Notes: generated from the sequence alone by a model not told the origin. A DNA stretch of 64,000 bases from Stictocephala bisonia (GCA_035578905.1 JAQJVL010000277.1:1133870-1197869), one strand, 5' to 3'. Shown: positions 1 to 13,416, numbered from the stretch's first letter. A program made the numbers and translations.

Positions 1-1847
1 CAGCAATAGCTGTGGAAAGAGATTGGTATTGTAAGTAAAATACATTTTATTACATTCCCATAGTACTTTGCATACCAATGTTTACAAGTTTCAAAAGTTC
101 ACAAAACTATTAATGTGTAATGTTTTTGTTCAATTGAAAGTTCAACCTAATAAACCATAAAACAGTATTACACAATGTTTTATACTGTGATAATATATTC
201 TTTTCAGCTAACCTCACTTTCATGATTGATTGCAATGATTTGTTTCCACTAACAGAAACTAAATAATTAATTGTCAATACAATACTAACTATTTAATAGC
301 GATAACAACTGCCGACTGGTCAGGGTTAATCTTGTTTTAGTTTTCATCCTACTATTCGTACTTCCATGTGTCAAGTTCAGATGTCAGGAGATGGATGTTA
401 TTTAACGAAACAGGATAAATTACACATGTTGACAGCAATGTAACCTGTTACAGATTTAACAGGTTCATGAAATACCCTGTTATTTTTGTAACTCCCTGTC
501 ATGATGCATGATAAGGTTATAATGAACATGTAACTGTAACCCAGTGGTAATGGAGAGTAAATATAACATGCTGAGAAGAAAACAGAACTGTAATTAAACT
601 GCGAATGAAACTTAAGACTCTTGCATGTTACAGCTAAACGATCGATAATGGAACAAACTTTGAGTGGTAACTATGTAACGTTAAGCAAAGCCGCAACGGC
701 CGTAACTCAATATTGTAACATAACATAAGGCATAACTTGATGACCTTTGGTAACTTGGAACGTTATCAAGACTAACCGTAATGAGGGTTCAAGCCGCTCA
801 GTAAAGTCAGGCCTTAACAGAATAACTGTCTTGAACATTGTGTCGAGAGAAACAAATTATTAAAAAAAAAAAAACAAAACAAAAAAAAAACAGATTATTG
901 TAACACATTAACAGAACATAATGGCATTATGTGACAGGTTATCCAACAGTAACTGTAATTCCCATCTCTAGTGTAAACGTCTACAAAAACTCAAAACAAA
1001 ATAGATAACAAATCCAATCCATGGCCAGCAGTATATTTTATATTAGGACAAGACGAGTCGGTGATGTACTGTAGTAGCTACATTAGTTGTTATTTCATTA
1101 TTTTATAGTCACGGTGCCTGAACAAATCTGATCCGAGCATTCTGTCTCAAATTATTATAGCTTTTCAATTTCAATAGTTTACATATCATAGATAGTTTCT
1201 GTTACAGATTGAACGCGATCTGATTAAATCTGTCCGGAATTGTCAGTCTTAGAATAGTTTTATCATGAACTTTTAAAGAATGGACATGAAAATAAATACA
1301 GCTGTTAGTTTCAAAGTGTTGGTGACAGTTATATAACGAAGTTTTGAAATTGTTCAATAACTGATTCTTTGTGATCAGTTATCACGTGTTGTATCAATAA
1401 TTAGTGATGGCTATTTGGAACAGCTTATTTGGATGTGCCTTCTTTATAAATAATGAGAATACTTTTCACTGTAATCGTCATGGCCGTACGGTCGAGACTG
1501 GTGTGCGTGAATCACGAATGTGAATATATCGCGAGAACATCTCTGGTTACCAATACGATATTATGATCATATTTTAAATACAGTTGCCTATATAAAATAT
1601 TTAGCTTTATAATCTATTATACAAATGGGACTTTTGTCTTTATTATACTGTTTTATGCTCAAAGACTAATGTGGCAAAACTCGAATTGATATTTTTTGAG
1701 TTTTTTAAAATCTTGAGTCGTTTTAAAAAAAAACTCAAATTTCGAGCTACTTGCACACCCCATGTTTTAAAAATAAACTTTTTCTTTCGTAAAATTTTTA
1801 TTTTATAATTTTAAATAATGTATCAAATAATATACACTTTTTTTATA
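1..1847. other. INO80 intron sequence left of exon I; no gene seen
   Basis: There is no coding potential on either strand. Two pieces resemble hAT-superfamily termini read on the minus strand: one ending near 970 (starting TAGAGATGGGAATTAC) and one ending near 1760 (starting GGGGTGTGCAAGTAGCTCG) beside a fold-back-rich A/T stretch at 1675-1760. No partner terminus or target duplication was found for either, so they are not called as elements. The rest is plain AT-rich sequence. Confidence 0.4.
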
Positions 1848-1851
1848 TTAA

Positions 1852-2907
1852 CCTTTTGCCTTTTTGTATTTAGGCGAAATGAGTACGACATCGCTATTTT
1901 CCCGTTCCACTCCATAGATGGACTCAGTTCGACATAAGTTATCGATCTTTTATTTCATTTCCAGTTTGTTCCATATATTGTTTAAAGTGTCTATAGTTGA
2001 TGTGGTAATTTACTTGTCTTTTGAATCACCAGTGTTTGATTTTAACTTCATAGAATTTTTTTTGTTTGTTTTAAAATCAATCAGCTTTAGTCAGCTCCAG
2101 CTGTCGTCTTCACATTGAACGTTATTGTTGCACGTTTAAGTTGTGTTTGCAAACAACATTTAAGTTATTTTTGTTTTTGTATTATGTTTTGTTAGTTACT
2201 ATTATTAATTGATTTTTAGAATTTATCAAAGTGCATATAGTGTAAATGTGTGTACTATTTTCATGTACAGCTATTATTATGGCGTTTACTAGTAGAGATA
2301 GATCAGATGACATAAACATTGAAGCTATGATTGACGAATGTTTACAGTTTTATGTATTCATTTGTGTTTGAACAAAATACTGTTAACAGTAGCAGCACTA
2401 TTTGCATATGTGTCAAGTGTGACTACAAAACAGAACTGCAGCAGTTAAAAACTTGTTATATACATAACACGAAACTTTAATATTCTACAAAATGATAATT
2501 TGGTAAGTGAAAACGCTTTGTAATCTTTTATAAAGTAGCATATGGAAATTATAATGTGTTTTAAAAACCAAACAAAATGAGTGTTTTTCTATCTAGAATT
2601 AAATGCTTGTTTTAATTATTTTCATGCCAAATTATATGAAAAAAAATAGTTGATACTAAAACAATCAAAATATAATAAATTTAAAAAATTGTTTTTTGAA
2701 TTTTTTATATTTTTGTATCTGAGTAAAAGGTACATAAATTACATTAAAATGTTTACCAGATTTTTCTGAATAATTTGGTATATAACACTTAGTACCTGCT
2801 TACATATTAGGTCATTTTAACTACATATAAGAAACATATGCACAATTGAAGAAAATTAAAAGGATCTGGTAGGGCACCGTATGGCAAAATAAATGGAGTT
2901 CAAAAGG
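1852..2907. mobile_element. Candidate TTAA-flanked piggyBac-like non-autonomous element
   Basis: The segment is bounded by TTAA on both sides (1848-1851 and 2908-2911). It starts CCTTTTGCC and ends in the inverse CAAAAGG, a 7-bp terminal inverted repeat. TTAA target duplication is typical of piggyBac and Kolobok elements. Inside, an ATG at 2279 opens a short acidic reading frame (MAFTSRDRSDDINIEAM) reminiscent in composition of piggyBac N-termini, but it stops after about 30 codons. The short terminal repeat makes this weaker than the three other TTAA elements in the window. Confidence 0.4.
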
Positions 2908-3186
2908 TTAATTCCTTTCAAAAAGAGTTTAACAAAACGGACATAATATAATGGCCGATAGGTAATCAATATATTTTTTTTTAAGAATTACTAAAAAAAA
3001 GGAACCAATTCATTACTGATTAATGGTAAAAGCACTTCAATTTAAACTTCAATTTCTCGAGGACTATTTTAGAAAAATGATTCAATATAATATTATCACT
3101 GGCACATTAGATATTTAAAAAAACAAAAACAAACAGTAGTTACTAAATTTTCTCATTGAAAATGGAACAGTAATACAATAAATTAC

Positions 3187-3286
3187 CTGTTTAACAGTCC
3201 ACCAATGGTCAAATTAAAAATGTCTTGAGGAGAGAGGCCTATTAGACGAGTGAAAACAAAGCAGTTGGACAAGTCTTCTTTGTAAT
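3187..3286 (-). CDS. INO80: INO80 exon I: insertion region, last exon seen
   Basis: The 100-bp exon lies between ATTTTTAG and GTAATT. With exon H it reads D-YKEDLSNCFVFTRLIGLSP, then QDIFNLTIGGLLN plus AG. The pattern Cys-Phe-x-Phe-x-Arg-x-Ile-x-x-Ser-Pro followed by a Leu-rich segment matches the INO80 insertion. Phase fits exon H exactly across a 12,003-bp intron. The next exon must begin with one base. A pyrimidine-rich acceptor ending CACAG (complement of 10-14), followed by bases 9 to 1, could be its first nine bases, but this is too short to confirm. Confidence 0.88.
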
Positions 3287-3995
3287 CTAAAAATACAACA
3301 CAGATTAAAAAAAAAGATATTTGCTATGCAAAAATTTTATCATATTTATATCATGTACATCTGTACTAAAAATAAAAGCAAACATTGGTATATGACTTAT
3401 TTTATTTTATAAAATGGCCCTCTAACAATTAACCTTAATTGATGAGCTAATGACAAACAAGTTATGTAGCATAGCTTGAGGATTTATCTAATTAAACCAA
3501 AACTGCTTATTTCCAGTATATTTTACAAAACTGGAGGTATTTCTCAAGGAATTTATTCCTGATCTATCTATTTTCTAAAACTTCCAGTAGTTTGAAAACT
3601 GGCTGAGATAGTGAAAACAAACATTAAATAAAAAAACCTTAGTCCAATATTAAGTAAGCTTTGTTTTGGATACTGTACAAATCACAGAATAAATTTCAGT
3701 TTGTTTAAATTGAAGCATCTGATGGTTGAAGATTCCAAGGACTTTCCTTCTAAAGAGCATCGGAAGGAATGGACTTTTCTTAACAGACTTCAAACTGGAA
3801 CTGGCAGATGCAATTTGTGGAAGATGATATGAAACGGGGCTTTACATGAAACAGTCATATGATTGTGGCAAAGTTCTCAACAGTGAAATACTTAGCCAAT
3901 TACTGCCCATTGCAATCCTTACTTAGGAATTACAGTTGGTCTGAAGAATACAGCAGACCAAACTGAATAGACTTATTAAGTAGTTTAGATATAAT

Positions 3996-4702
3996 GTTAT
4001 GAGGTGAAAGTTTTACATTTTTTTAACAAATGATAAGAGTTATCTTTACTTATAACTAAGAGGGCTCTAAAAGGAAAGAAAATATAGAAGTCATGCGACA
4101 CTGGAGAGAGAAGTTGGAACTACGTTCAGTTTTTTTTTGGTGAAGGAAGTTTAATTCGCCGGACAGAGTACAATTATAGTTCCTTGAATCATTTCCTGTA
4201 TAGTAAGTTTTCATAGTATTTTCAACCGGAAACCCCAATTACCTTTCCCCCCACCTGCCGCCTCTTCAGTGGCTACGCCCGACCTTCTCTGTATGAATGT
4301 ATATTGAACAGAAAGGCCAATTCTCTTCAACAATTGTCAATTTTTCAGTCAGTACCCGGTTTTGCTGCTGTATTTTATTTTTAACATGTTTTTATGTCAT
4401 TTTGCTTTTGTAAAAATAATAATATTTGTTTAGAAAAGTAGACTTTTTTACAGCGAAATCAAATTATTCACTGATAAAATTGGGGGTCTACTAAAATATT
4501 GAATTTCTACTTGAAATGTTTTCCAAAAATCATAATTGTTGTTAAAATCTTTTTATTCTCAAAACGGTTTTTTAAAATTTAAAAAAGGTTAGGCATAGGC
4601 TTATCAAACATATATTATACAATTGAAAAACAATTGAAGAGTTAGATTTATAAACATAAGGATACGCTTTACTATAAACTGAGTAAATTACATTACAAAG
4701 CA
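3996..4702. repeat. Left copy of a duplicated block flanking the assembly gap
   Basis: This 707-bp block is repeated almost exactly at 4803-5499, directly on the other side of the 100-N gap. Both copies start GTTATGAGGTGAAAG and end CATTACAAAGCA. Differences are mostly one- or two-base length changes in homopolymers (for example the T-run near 4131 versus 4937). That pattern points to a false duplication made in assembly from error-prone reads rather than two genomic copies. Confidence 0.85.
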
Positions 4703-4802
4703 NNNNNNNNNNNNNNNNNNNNNNNNNNNNNNNNNNNNNNNNNNNNNNNNNNNNNNNNNNNNNNNNNNNNNNNNNNNNNNNNNNNNNNNNNNNNNNNNNN
4801 NN
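4703..4802. other. Assembly gap, exactly 100 N
   Basis: One hundred consecutive N bases, the conventional length for a gap of unknown size. It sits exactly between the two copies of the duplicated block, so the true gap may be zero or negative. Confidence 0.98.
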
Positions 4803-5499
4803 GTTATGAGGTGAAAGTTTTACATTTTTTTAACAAATGATAAGAGTTATCTTTACTTATAACTAAGAGGGCTCTAAAAGGAAAGAAAATATAGAAGTCA
4901 TGCGACACTGGAGAGAGAAGTTGGAACTACGTTCAGTTTTTTTTGGTGAAGGAAGTTTAATTCGCCGGACAGAGTACAATATAGTTCCTTGAATCATTTC
5001 CTGTATAGTAAGTTTTCATAGTATTTTCAACCGGAAACCCCAATTACCTTTCCCCCCACCTGCCGCCTCTTCAGTGGCTACGCCCGACCTTCTCTGTATG
5101 AATGTATATTGAACAGAAAGGCCAATTCTCTTCAACAATTGTCAATTTTTCAGTCAGTACCGGTTTTGCTGCTGTATTTTATTTTTAACATGTTTTTATG
5201 TCATTTTGCTTTTGTAAAAATAATAATATTTGTTTAGAAAAGTAGACTTTTTACAGCGAAATCAAATTATTCACTGATAAAATTGGGGGTCTACTAAAAT
5301 ATTGAATTTCTACTTGAAATGTTTTCCAAAATCATAATTGTTGTTAAAATCTTGTTATTCTCAAAACGGTTAAAATTTAAAAAGGTTAGGCATAGGCTTA
5401 TCAAACATATATTATACAATTGAAAAACAATTGAAGAGTTAGATTTATAAACATAAGGATACGCTTTACTATAAACTGAGTAAATTACATTACAAAGCA
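4803..5499. repeat. Right copy of the block flanking the assembly gap
   Basis: A 697-bp near-identical copy of 3996-4702 in the same orientation; see that entry. A diverged version of its last 50 bases (aggataggctttactgaaaa versus aggatacgctttactataaa) recurs at 8228-8275, on the other side of the inserted non-LTR element. This is an older, separate similarity. Confidence 0.85.
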
Positions 5500-5597
5500 T
5501 GGTTTTTGTAAATATTCCTTAAAGCTGTTGAATTGTGCTCTAAATATTTGTTTTTATGTGGTTAAATATTTAATAAAAGGTAAACAAAACAAAATAA

Positions 5598-8079
5598 CTT
5601 TACCTGGCGAAACGCTCAAGCTCCTTCTGGAGTGTCACTTCCCAGGGAATCTCGTTGACGATGCTTTGGAAGTCTCTGGCCCTCGAGAGATTAGCCCTAT
5701 ACCTAGGGCAACTCGAGAGAACTGGAGGCAAGCTAGACGCATAGTCACCGTTTCCAAAGTTAAATGGGCAATCGACTAGTTCAGCCCATTTAAATCCCCA
5801 GGAGGCGATGGCGTCTTTCCCGCACTGTTGCAGAAGGAACCACCGAACCTCCACTTTCTACTTTGCGAAATCTTTAGGGCGAGCCTTGCCTTCGGGTATA
5901 TTCCTCAGTCCTGGAGAGTTAGCAAAGTAGTTTTTATTCCTAAGCGGGGTCGTGGCGACTACACAAACGCCAAATCCTTTAGGCCAATTAGTCTTTCCTC
6001 GTTTCTGGTGAAGACCATGGAGAGACTCGTAGAATTTCACATTCGAGAAGGGGCGCTTAAAGACTCCCCTTTACATCGAAATCAACATGCGTATCTCCCG
6101 GGGAAGTCTTGTGAGTCTGCCCTCCATTGTTTGGTCAGTCACCTTGAACATTCCCTGGAGAACAAAGAAATTGCTCTAGGAGCCTTTTTGGATATTGAGG
6201 GGGCATTCAACAACACCTCATATCAGTCAATTATTCGTGCGCTGGGACAACGTGGTGTAGAGCCCACCATTTGTAGGTGGGTCGACCACATGTTACGGGG
6301 CAGAAGAATTCAATCAACCCTTCTAAGTGAGGTGGTGGAGATTTCTGCGAGCCGAGGATGCCCGCAGGGGGGAGTTCTATCACCCCTCCTGTGGGACCTG
6401 GTGGTGGATGATCTCCTAGTCAGCCCCACGGAAAAGGGCATTTTCATACAGGGCTATGCGGACGATCTTGTCCTACTGGTCCGTGGCAAGTACCAGGGCA
6501 CTGTTACGGACATCATGAACGACAGTCTGGAAGCAGTGAACTCCTGGTGTGTAAGAGAAGGGCTTGCAATAAACCCTTCCAAGACAGTAATTGTTCCCTT
6601 CACCAGGAAAAGGGTTCAGGGCTCCTTCAGAGGCCTGGCCCTTGGTGGAGTGTCTCTGCCTGTTTCATCGTCGGTTAAGTATCTGGGAGTAATCCTTGAT
6701 CAGAAACTGACATGGAACTTGCACCTTGATAAAGTCATCCGCAGAGCTAAGTGGTCCTTCGTGACCACTAGGCGCTGCGTGGGCTCCACATAGGGCCTGT
6801 TACCCCATGTCTGCCACTGGCTTTACACAGCGTTCATCAGACCACAAATTACTTACGGGGCTTTGATCTGGTGGCCTAAGGTCAATCAAGTAACTGTCCG
6901 GGGTAGGCTTTCTAGCCTACAAAGACTTGCCTGCATGTGCATGACAGGGGCCTTTAGCCGACCCCTTCTATTGCACTGGAGGTTCTTCTTAACCTGCCGC
7001 CCCTTGATCTCTTCATTATTGGGGAGGCTCGGGCGGCAGCTTACAGGCTTCAACTAACTGGCCACTGGAGGGGGTCCTGTACAGGTCACTCCTCAGTGGC
7101 CAATCTAGTAAACGATGAGGTACTCTCAATGAAGTCTGACTTCATTGGGACTAAGTACCTTTTCACCAGACCCTATACTGTGGACTTCAGGTCAAGGGAG
7201 TACTGGGACGGTGTTAGTAGCCTGGTTTCTTCTCACGACCGAATTGTATGGTTCACAGACGGGTCAAGAATGGGCAACAAAGCTGGATTTGGTGTCTATA
7301 CTGGCGACCCTAGGACCAACGCTAGCGTGAGCCTGGGAGCGTATGGCACCGTTTTCCAAGCTGAAGTCGCCGCAATCCTTCAATGTGCCGCCCAGGCGGT
7401 CGAGAGAGGGGTTTGCGGGAAACATATCCACATCCTCTCAGACAGCCAGGCGGCCTTAGGGGCTCTTGACTCCTGGAAGGTTTCGTCTGGTCTAGTCTGG
7501 GAATGTGTGGAGTCCCTCAGCATCCTGGGTTCAAGAAATCAGGTCTTGCTGGAATGGATCCCAGGACATAGGGGTTTAGAAGGCAACGAGCAGGCCGATG
7601 CCTTGGCTAGGGAGGGTGCTCTCAAGCCCTTCATTGGTCCTGAGCCGGCCTGCGGCGTTTCTACTGCGGCTGTCAAAACAGCAATCAAAAACTGGGTTAG
7701 CGCCAGACATCTGGAAAGATAGCGGCGGTTCCCAGGGCAAAGACTCGGCAAGGTTCTTGTCAGGAATCCCTCCCAGAAGTTAACAAAGTCACTTCTTGGG
7801 TTGAGTAAATCGCACGTCAAGCTGGTGGTGGGACTCATCACCAGTCACGGCAAATTCCGGAGGCATCTAAGAACGGTGGGACTCTTTACGGAAGATCCCA
7901 TCTGTTGCCTCTGTGGGGAGGACGAAGAGTCGGCAGAACACATTGTCCTGGAGTGTGAGGCCCTTGGTGCCAGGAGAAGAGCACTTTTTGAAGGCTCACC
8001 TCTGGGACAGTTGGAAATTACTAATCTAGTGAAGAAGCTCCTTGACCTGGTCAAGGATTGCCAGCTTTACGACGATTAG
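5598..8079 (+). pseudogene. Reverse transcriptase-RNase H polyprotein, broken
   Basis: RT motif A is FLDIEGAFNNTSY (near 6188), motif B is GCPQGGVLSPLLW (near 6357) and motif C is GYADDLVLL (near 6455). In-frame stops are at 5777-5779 and 6791-6793. A frameshift near 6985 moves the reading into the RNase H frame at 7096-7722, where the catalytic set is visible: WFTDGSR, FQAEVAAI, ILSDSQAAL and the WIPGHRGLEGNEQADALA box. A second shift near 7725 leads to 7801-8079, which ends with a CxxC-x9-H-x4-C finger (CLCGEDEESAEHIVLEC). The protein was a retrotransposon polymerase; two stops and two shifts make it inactive. Confidence 0.9.
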
Positions 8080-8168
8080 GCACCGGGATTGGCACAAAAA
8101 GCCTTAGGCTTCGTTGCAAGGGTTGGCTGGACCAACTATATATCCCCATATCAACTAACTAACCAACT
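5598..8168 (+). mobile_element. 5'-truncated non-LTR retrotransposon with RNase H (I/Loa/R1 group), 12-bp target duplication
   Basis: The 2,571-bp insertion is flanked by the perfect duplication AAAACAAAATAA at 5586-5597 and 8169-8180. It carries the 3' part of a pol ORF: reverse transcriptase, RNase H and a C-terminal Cys/His finger. The endonuclease is missing, so it is 5' truncated, as usual for target-primed reverse transcription. RNase H places it in the I, Loa or R1-related group; the exact clade cannot be settled by eye. Its GC content is clearly higher than the AT-rich flanks. Confidence 0.9.
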
Positions 8169-9362
8169 AAAACAAAATAATATTAAATGAACGCCACAAC
8201 AATTCTCAACATACGTTTAAAGCATTAAAGGATAGGCTTTACTGAAAACTAAGTAAATACGTTAAAAAGTAATGGTACAGAATACTAACTGACAATTTAC
8301 TTTTCGTTTCATAAATTTTGTACGGTTTATTAATTATTTTTTACAAAATGATTACACATAAACTATCATAGTTTTATGGCAATTAAAAAATAAATACACT
8401 GATTTCCAAACACTAAAAAATAGTTGAAATGTGGTCACTTTTTTATTTGCTTCTGAAGTATGCTGAATGAATTACTACAGTGCATGAAATTAACACTACG
8501 GGGACAATATGGTTTCAAAAAGCAGACATTTTGTTACAATAAACATTTTTTTGGGCAGAGACGAAAACAGAAGCGAACCGTATGAATGATATAAATTACA
8601 ATTAAAATAATATATTATAATCTTGCTCAACTATCCCATTGCCATGAGAAAAACAATTATTTTACTTCAACAACAGTTCTTACACAATTACTTTTCAAAA
8701 ATTTTAGTTTTACTAATAAATATTTTACAGTATTCTAGGAGTGATTAATTTAGTATGATTTAAATAGGCATAAATTACTAAACATGACGATTTTTTTAAA
8801 AATGACCAACAATCAAAATAAAGCAATGCCTAAATACTGTAACAATACGACAAGTGACATAATGAGTCAGAAGCAATCAAGGTTCTATACATATACTGTA
8901 GATTAGTTGAATACATAAAAAATTACAATTCATGTAACTATATGCAAGATATTTATTTGGCAAATGATTTGTCAAACATTTCATGAATTAATTACAATAA
9001 TGTAGTGTTATGTTAGTGATATAATATGTGAACTTAGTTTTATAAAATATATCTTGTAAAAATGTAGCAAGCATTTTTACAAGATATACAATCATTTATA
9101 CAAGAAATACATGAAATGTGTAAAAATGTATTAGTCAGTATTTTTAAAAGAAAGTTAGCATATTTATTTTATTCTATAAATAAATGTGTACAAATTATTC
9201 CTTAATATAAACAGAAACATACATACAGAACATGTATATAAAGAAAATAGTACTATTATAATTTAATAATGTAATATAAAGTATATAATACAATAAAAGT
9301 TTATATTTGACGTTTGTTAAATAACAACAATAAAACCAGAATACTATTTACAAAACAGTAAA

Positions 9363-9450
9363 CATGTGTATGGATAGGCGGGGTCACTACCACTGTACAT
9401 ATAAGGGTTGTGGGTCACTACCACTGTACATGTATGAGTGGGTGAGTCTG
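9363..9450. repeat. Degenerate minisatellite, GGGTCACTACCACTGTACAT unit
   Basis: Two and a half imperfect units of about 40 bp share the core tcactaccactgtacatgta with the tandem array at 60355 and the array near 15983. A family of dispersed minisatellites with the same core therefore occurs three times in this window. Confidence 0.6.
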
Positions 9451-12400
9451 ATGACAACAACTTTATTTTTGTCAGTTTTCAATGATTACTATAGCACGAA
9501 AATTAGCTAAGTTTTTTACGAGTGATAGCCAAGTCCATGACGGTGGCTGGCCAAGTTTATTATAGTCGTCGTAGGCCTACATTGCATCCATCGATGTTAA
9601 GTTAAATGAAGAAAGATTTTTATGAATGAAGTAGTAAAATCCATCCAAGACTAAGAAGTTCAGGTTTTCGCCACTTGGATCTCACAAATCACTACATTTT
9701 TTAGCAATAAATTACCATGCAGGCATTTGCGCAGTCCCATATTGCGGCTAAAGCTTTAAAAAGATATCGATCTGAAACCAAAACTGAATTGAAACTAGAT
9801 AAATTTCTGACTAAAATTATTTTTTTTTAATTTCGATAACAGCTCGTTTTTTTTTTTTTATCACTAGTTTAAATATTGGGTAACTTCAATAACTTATAAA
9901 ATCAAAATGAGGGAGAATTCAAAAACTTAAAAAAGTGATTCCAGTCAAAAAATGTCTTTATCTTTAAATAGATACTTCATTTATAATTTTATTTACAGAC
10001 AGTAAATAAAGGCTGTACATTGGACTGCGCAAAGCAGTTTTTACGCTTCTCAGCCGGGGGTTTAAAGCCCTCTTAAGAGCGTAGATAGTATTTGGCTAAT
10101 TTAATTTACAGTTTAGTTATTACCTCAAATCAGTTTCCCGTTCTTAGTTCTGAGTACTTTAGGAGTATGTAACACCAAACTATAAAACTCTACGCCAGTA
10201 CATCAATCTAAATGTATTTGTAAGTATACACTAGAACTATTGGTAAGCCAACTAGTTAATTATTCACGGTTGGTTTGTAACGCCAACTGCAGCTTCACCA
10301 CAACTTAGATCTCCATCATCTCTCTGAGTTCTTGTAGGACTTTATAAGTAACCTTGGAAATAATAGAACTACCATCTTTCCTCCTTGCCTATCAGTTCTA
10401 GCCTCATTCACACAGGCAATCACTTGCTAAGAGCTGCTACCCGTCTGCCATGACTCAGCCGAGAGACAGAGGAAAAGGGAGAGAAGTGTTCACAAATACA
10501 GTCCTGTGATATCTGGAACTTCTGATAACCAGCGGTGACAAAGGGAAAGTAATGTAAATTATCCAGTACATAAGCCAAGAAGGATCAGGAAGGTTAGGGA
10601 TTTAATTTAGGTTAGGAAAACAGGTGTTGCCAGCACTATTTTAGGAAACTTGACGTGTCAGTGGCATCAGTTGCTATTGCTTCACTAATTTGAGTGTACT
10701 TGTAGGAGTTTTGTAAGAGTTGGTATATATATGCCTTTTTAAACTTATTACAGAATATTTTGTGGAAAAATTCAGTACTAAACGATTTATTATTCACGTA
10801 GTCTTCAAAAAGTAACCACAATACTCCCAATTCATTTGCTATGATAAAATTACCACTTTCTTACAATAATTCCTTATCTGGGTTTTAATTTATCTGTCCT
10901 ACCTTGTGCCATATTAGGCCAGATATGACAGTTTTTACTTCATATAAATATTACCTATTTTATTTCCCAAAATATTTTCTTCAAAATTACTAGATAATAT
11001 GATAAATAACCTGTCATCATTTCAAATACTTTTCATCATTTTATTTAGAAAGTATAGGATTAAGTATTGGTATATATTTCGGCAGATTGATTAGCAATAC
11101 CTTGATTATGCTAAAAATAAATTGAATTAAAGATCAGTATTGAGATTCAATTCATTCTTAACTATTTTTTTTTTTATATACTGTTTCTGCCTTTAACTAT
11201 TTAACAGCGAACGCTCAAGGTGTCCGTTTCCCATACCGCCAAGTCACTGCTGGAAAGTCGATAATGCTTTAGTCCTCTTTGGTTTATCGTTGTCTATGCT
11301 AGTTTTACAGAGAAATAATGCGGAATGTTCTTGCCTCTGTACTTACACAGGCCACGAAAACGTAAATAGAAGGTAATTAGCAGTATTAGTTGCAGCAACA
11401 ATATTGCAGAAGTACAGTGATACTAAATTAACTATTATAGTGACCCAGTACTGAATAGCTATTTGGTACTTATTATACATAATGCAAGGTATGGTCACCT
11501 TAGTGTTAAAAAAACTAACCTATGCAAAATATATACTGTACCAAGAAAACAAAAAAATACATTTAAATTTAGAACATTTAATATATACATTTATAAATCA
11601 ACATCTTTAATTCAAATATTGTTTTGATTATAATTCATAAAACCTCAAGAGCAGGTAATATGGATTGCGAAGAATTAATGTACAGTAAAAGTTGCGTGAA
11701 AACCCTTGTTTTTTTAGTTGTAACTTACATAAATTTTAACACGTAAAATAAAAATTAAAAACTTTTGGTACTGTTATAAAGTAGATTAAACACTAAACAA
11801 GAATACGTGATTCAATATTTTTTAGCGTTTGTTTTCTAAATATAGTAGCACCTCAACTTGAGGGGTCTATAATACAACAATCCAATAGTAGTGATTGAAG
11901 AGGCGTAAAACCATTGCCACTTATTAGCATTGTGCTGACACTCTGGTTTATCTATATTCTCTGTGATCATATTTAACATTATACATTAATTTATATTAGG
12001 GATACCACTGCACACTTCGTGAGCCGACCATATCACTTGCTGTGCTCGTTACACTTCGGCTTTTAACCTCGGCTTGTGACTTTTAGCTGCAAATAATAAA
12101 ACTGAAACGTTAAGTTAACTGTTAAACGTAAAATCACAGTATTATATTTATTTACAGTATCTCTCTCACATTACTTGCGTTACAACCTATTTATTATTAT
12201 GTACAAACACCCAATTATATTACTTAGCCTATTTCAAGCATGTTAATTTCATTTGTTTTTGTTTAACAGGTGAAGTAATAAAATAACTGCATTAGATTTG
12301 TATTAATTTTATTATAGTAATAAAATAGAGCGGAGTACTTCAATCGAATGTGAATAAAACCGTGCTTACAGCCTCTACTTGTTTAACATTATGAAAGATC

Positions 12401-13230
12401 TAACCTCCTCAATATTACCAACATTATTGTTTACATTCTAAGAGCTGTCAACACTTTTTGGAAATCATTATTTACATTTGAACAGCTGATACTTTTCGGT
12501 TCATTTAAATCTCTCGCCATGTTACTCTAATAGCTGAAAAAATGAATAATTTAGATCTTATACCAGAAATATGAACAGATTCAAATTTATTCACTCACAC
12601 CTGAACTGTTTAAATTGGTCAAGAAATAGGGGAGGAGTTGCGTTGACAATAAACGGCTTCACGCACCATAGTACCGTATAAGAGTATGATCATGTTTCTG
12701 AAATATGAAAGCAACAATCTTACCATTAATATTGATCGTAGGCTATATAAATTTCATTGTAACATATACAAAAACTTACTTGATATCATACATAAAAAAA
12801 ATTAATTGTGTATTACTGCAAACTCACATACTGTACATACACTTTCACTAAAAAGATATTTGTTGTTCCTCATAACAGTTTTTAAATTGTATTATGAAAC
12901 ACAAAATATCTACAAAACACTAAATTATGAATCAAACATTACTTTTACATTTTCTTTAATCTAAAATACAAAGCAATTTTAAATTATAAACCGCAATAAA
13001 TATTTAACTAATTGAAAAGACCCTTGTTTATTTGGAGATGTCCACATTCCTAAAATTCTGAGATAGTTACCGAAACACCTCGACCTTCTAAGACCAACCT
13101 TGTAAGATTTGCATGGACAGACCAACATTGGAACAGATAAACAACATAGACATTGTTACATTTATTTTTAGTTCTTGATAAATATTATTTTCACCTGCAA
13201 TTACGTTCAGTTCTTCAATATATTATAATT

Positions 13231-13416
13231 TTAGGTTAGGTTAAAGGGCACTAGGCCAGGAATTAGTATATTGCAGAGATAGGACATCAGCAAACTTACC
13301 TTAGAAGACAAGTTCACTAACACCAGAGTAGTAGTAACAAACACAAAATAAACACAATCTCACAAATTTTCAACACCACTGGCATTTTGTTCAGGTGAGT
13401 AGAGAGGAGAGAGACT
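13231..13416 (-). repeat. Dispersed repeat / MITE copy A
   Basis: Read on the minus strand, this block matches 17638-17823 over about 185 bp, from agtctctctc through GGTAAGTTTGCTGATGTC to aattcctggcctagtgccc and tttaacct. No coding content. The 17.6 kb copy carries an extra inverted arm, suggesting a fold-back non-autonomous DNA element. The superfamily cannot be assigned. Confidence 0.65.

Noticed and set aside
3996..5499. Genuine tandem duplication
   Set aside because: The copies abut an exact 100-N gap and differ mainly in homopolymer lengths, which fits an assembly artefact better.
9726..10036. Small DNA transposon bounded by TTTGCGCAGTCC inverted repeats
   Set aside because: Only 12 bp match and there is no target duplication; kept as a remark in the intron entry.
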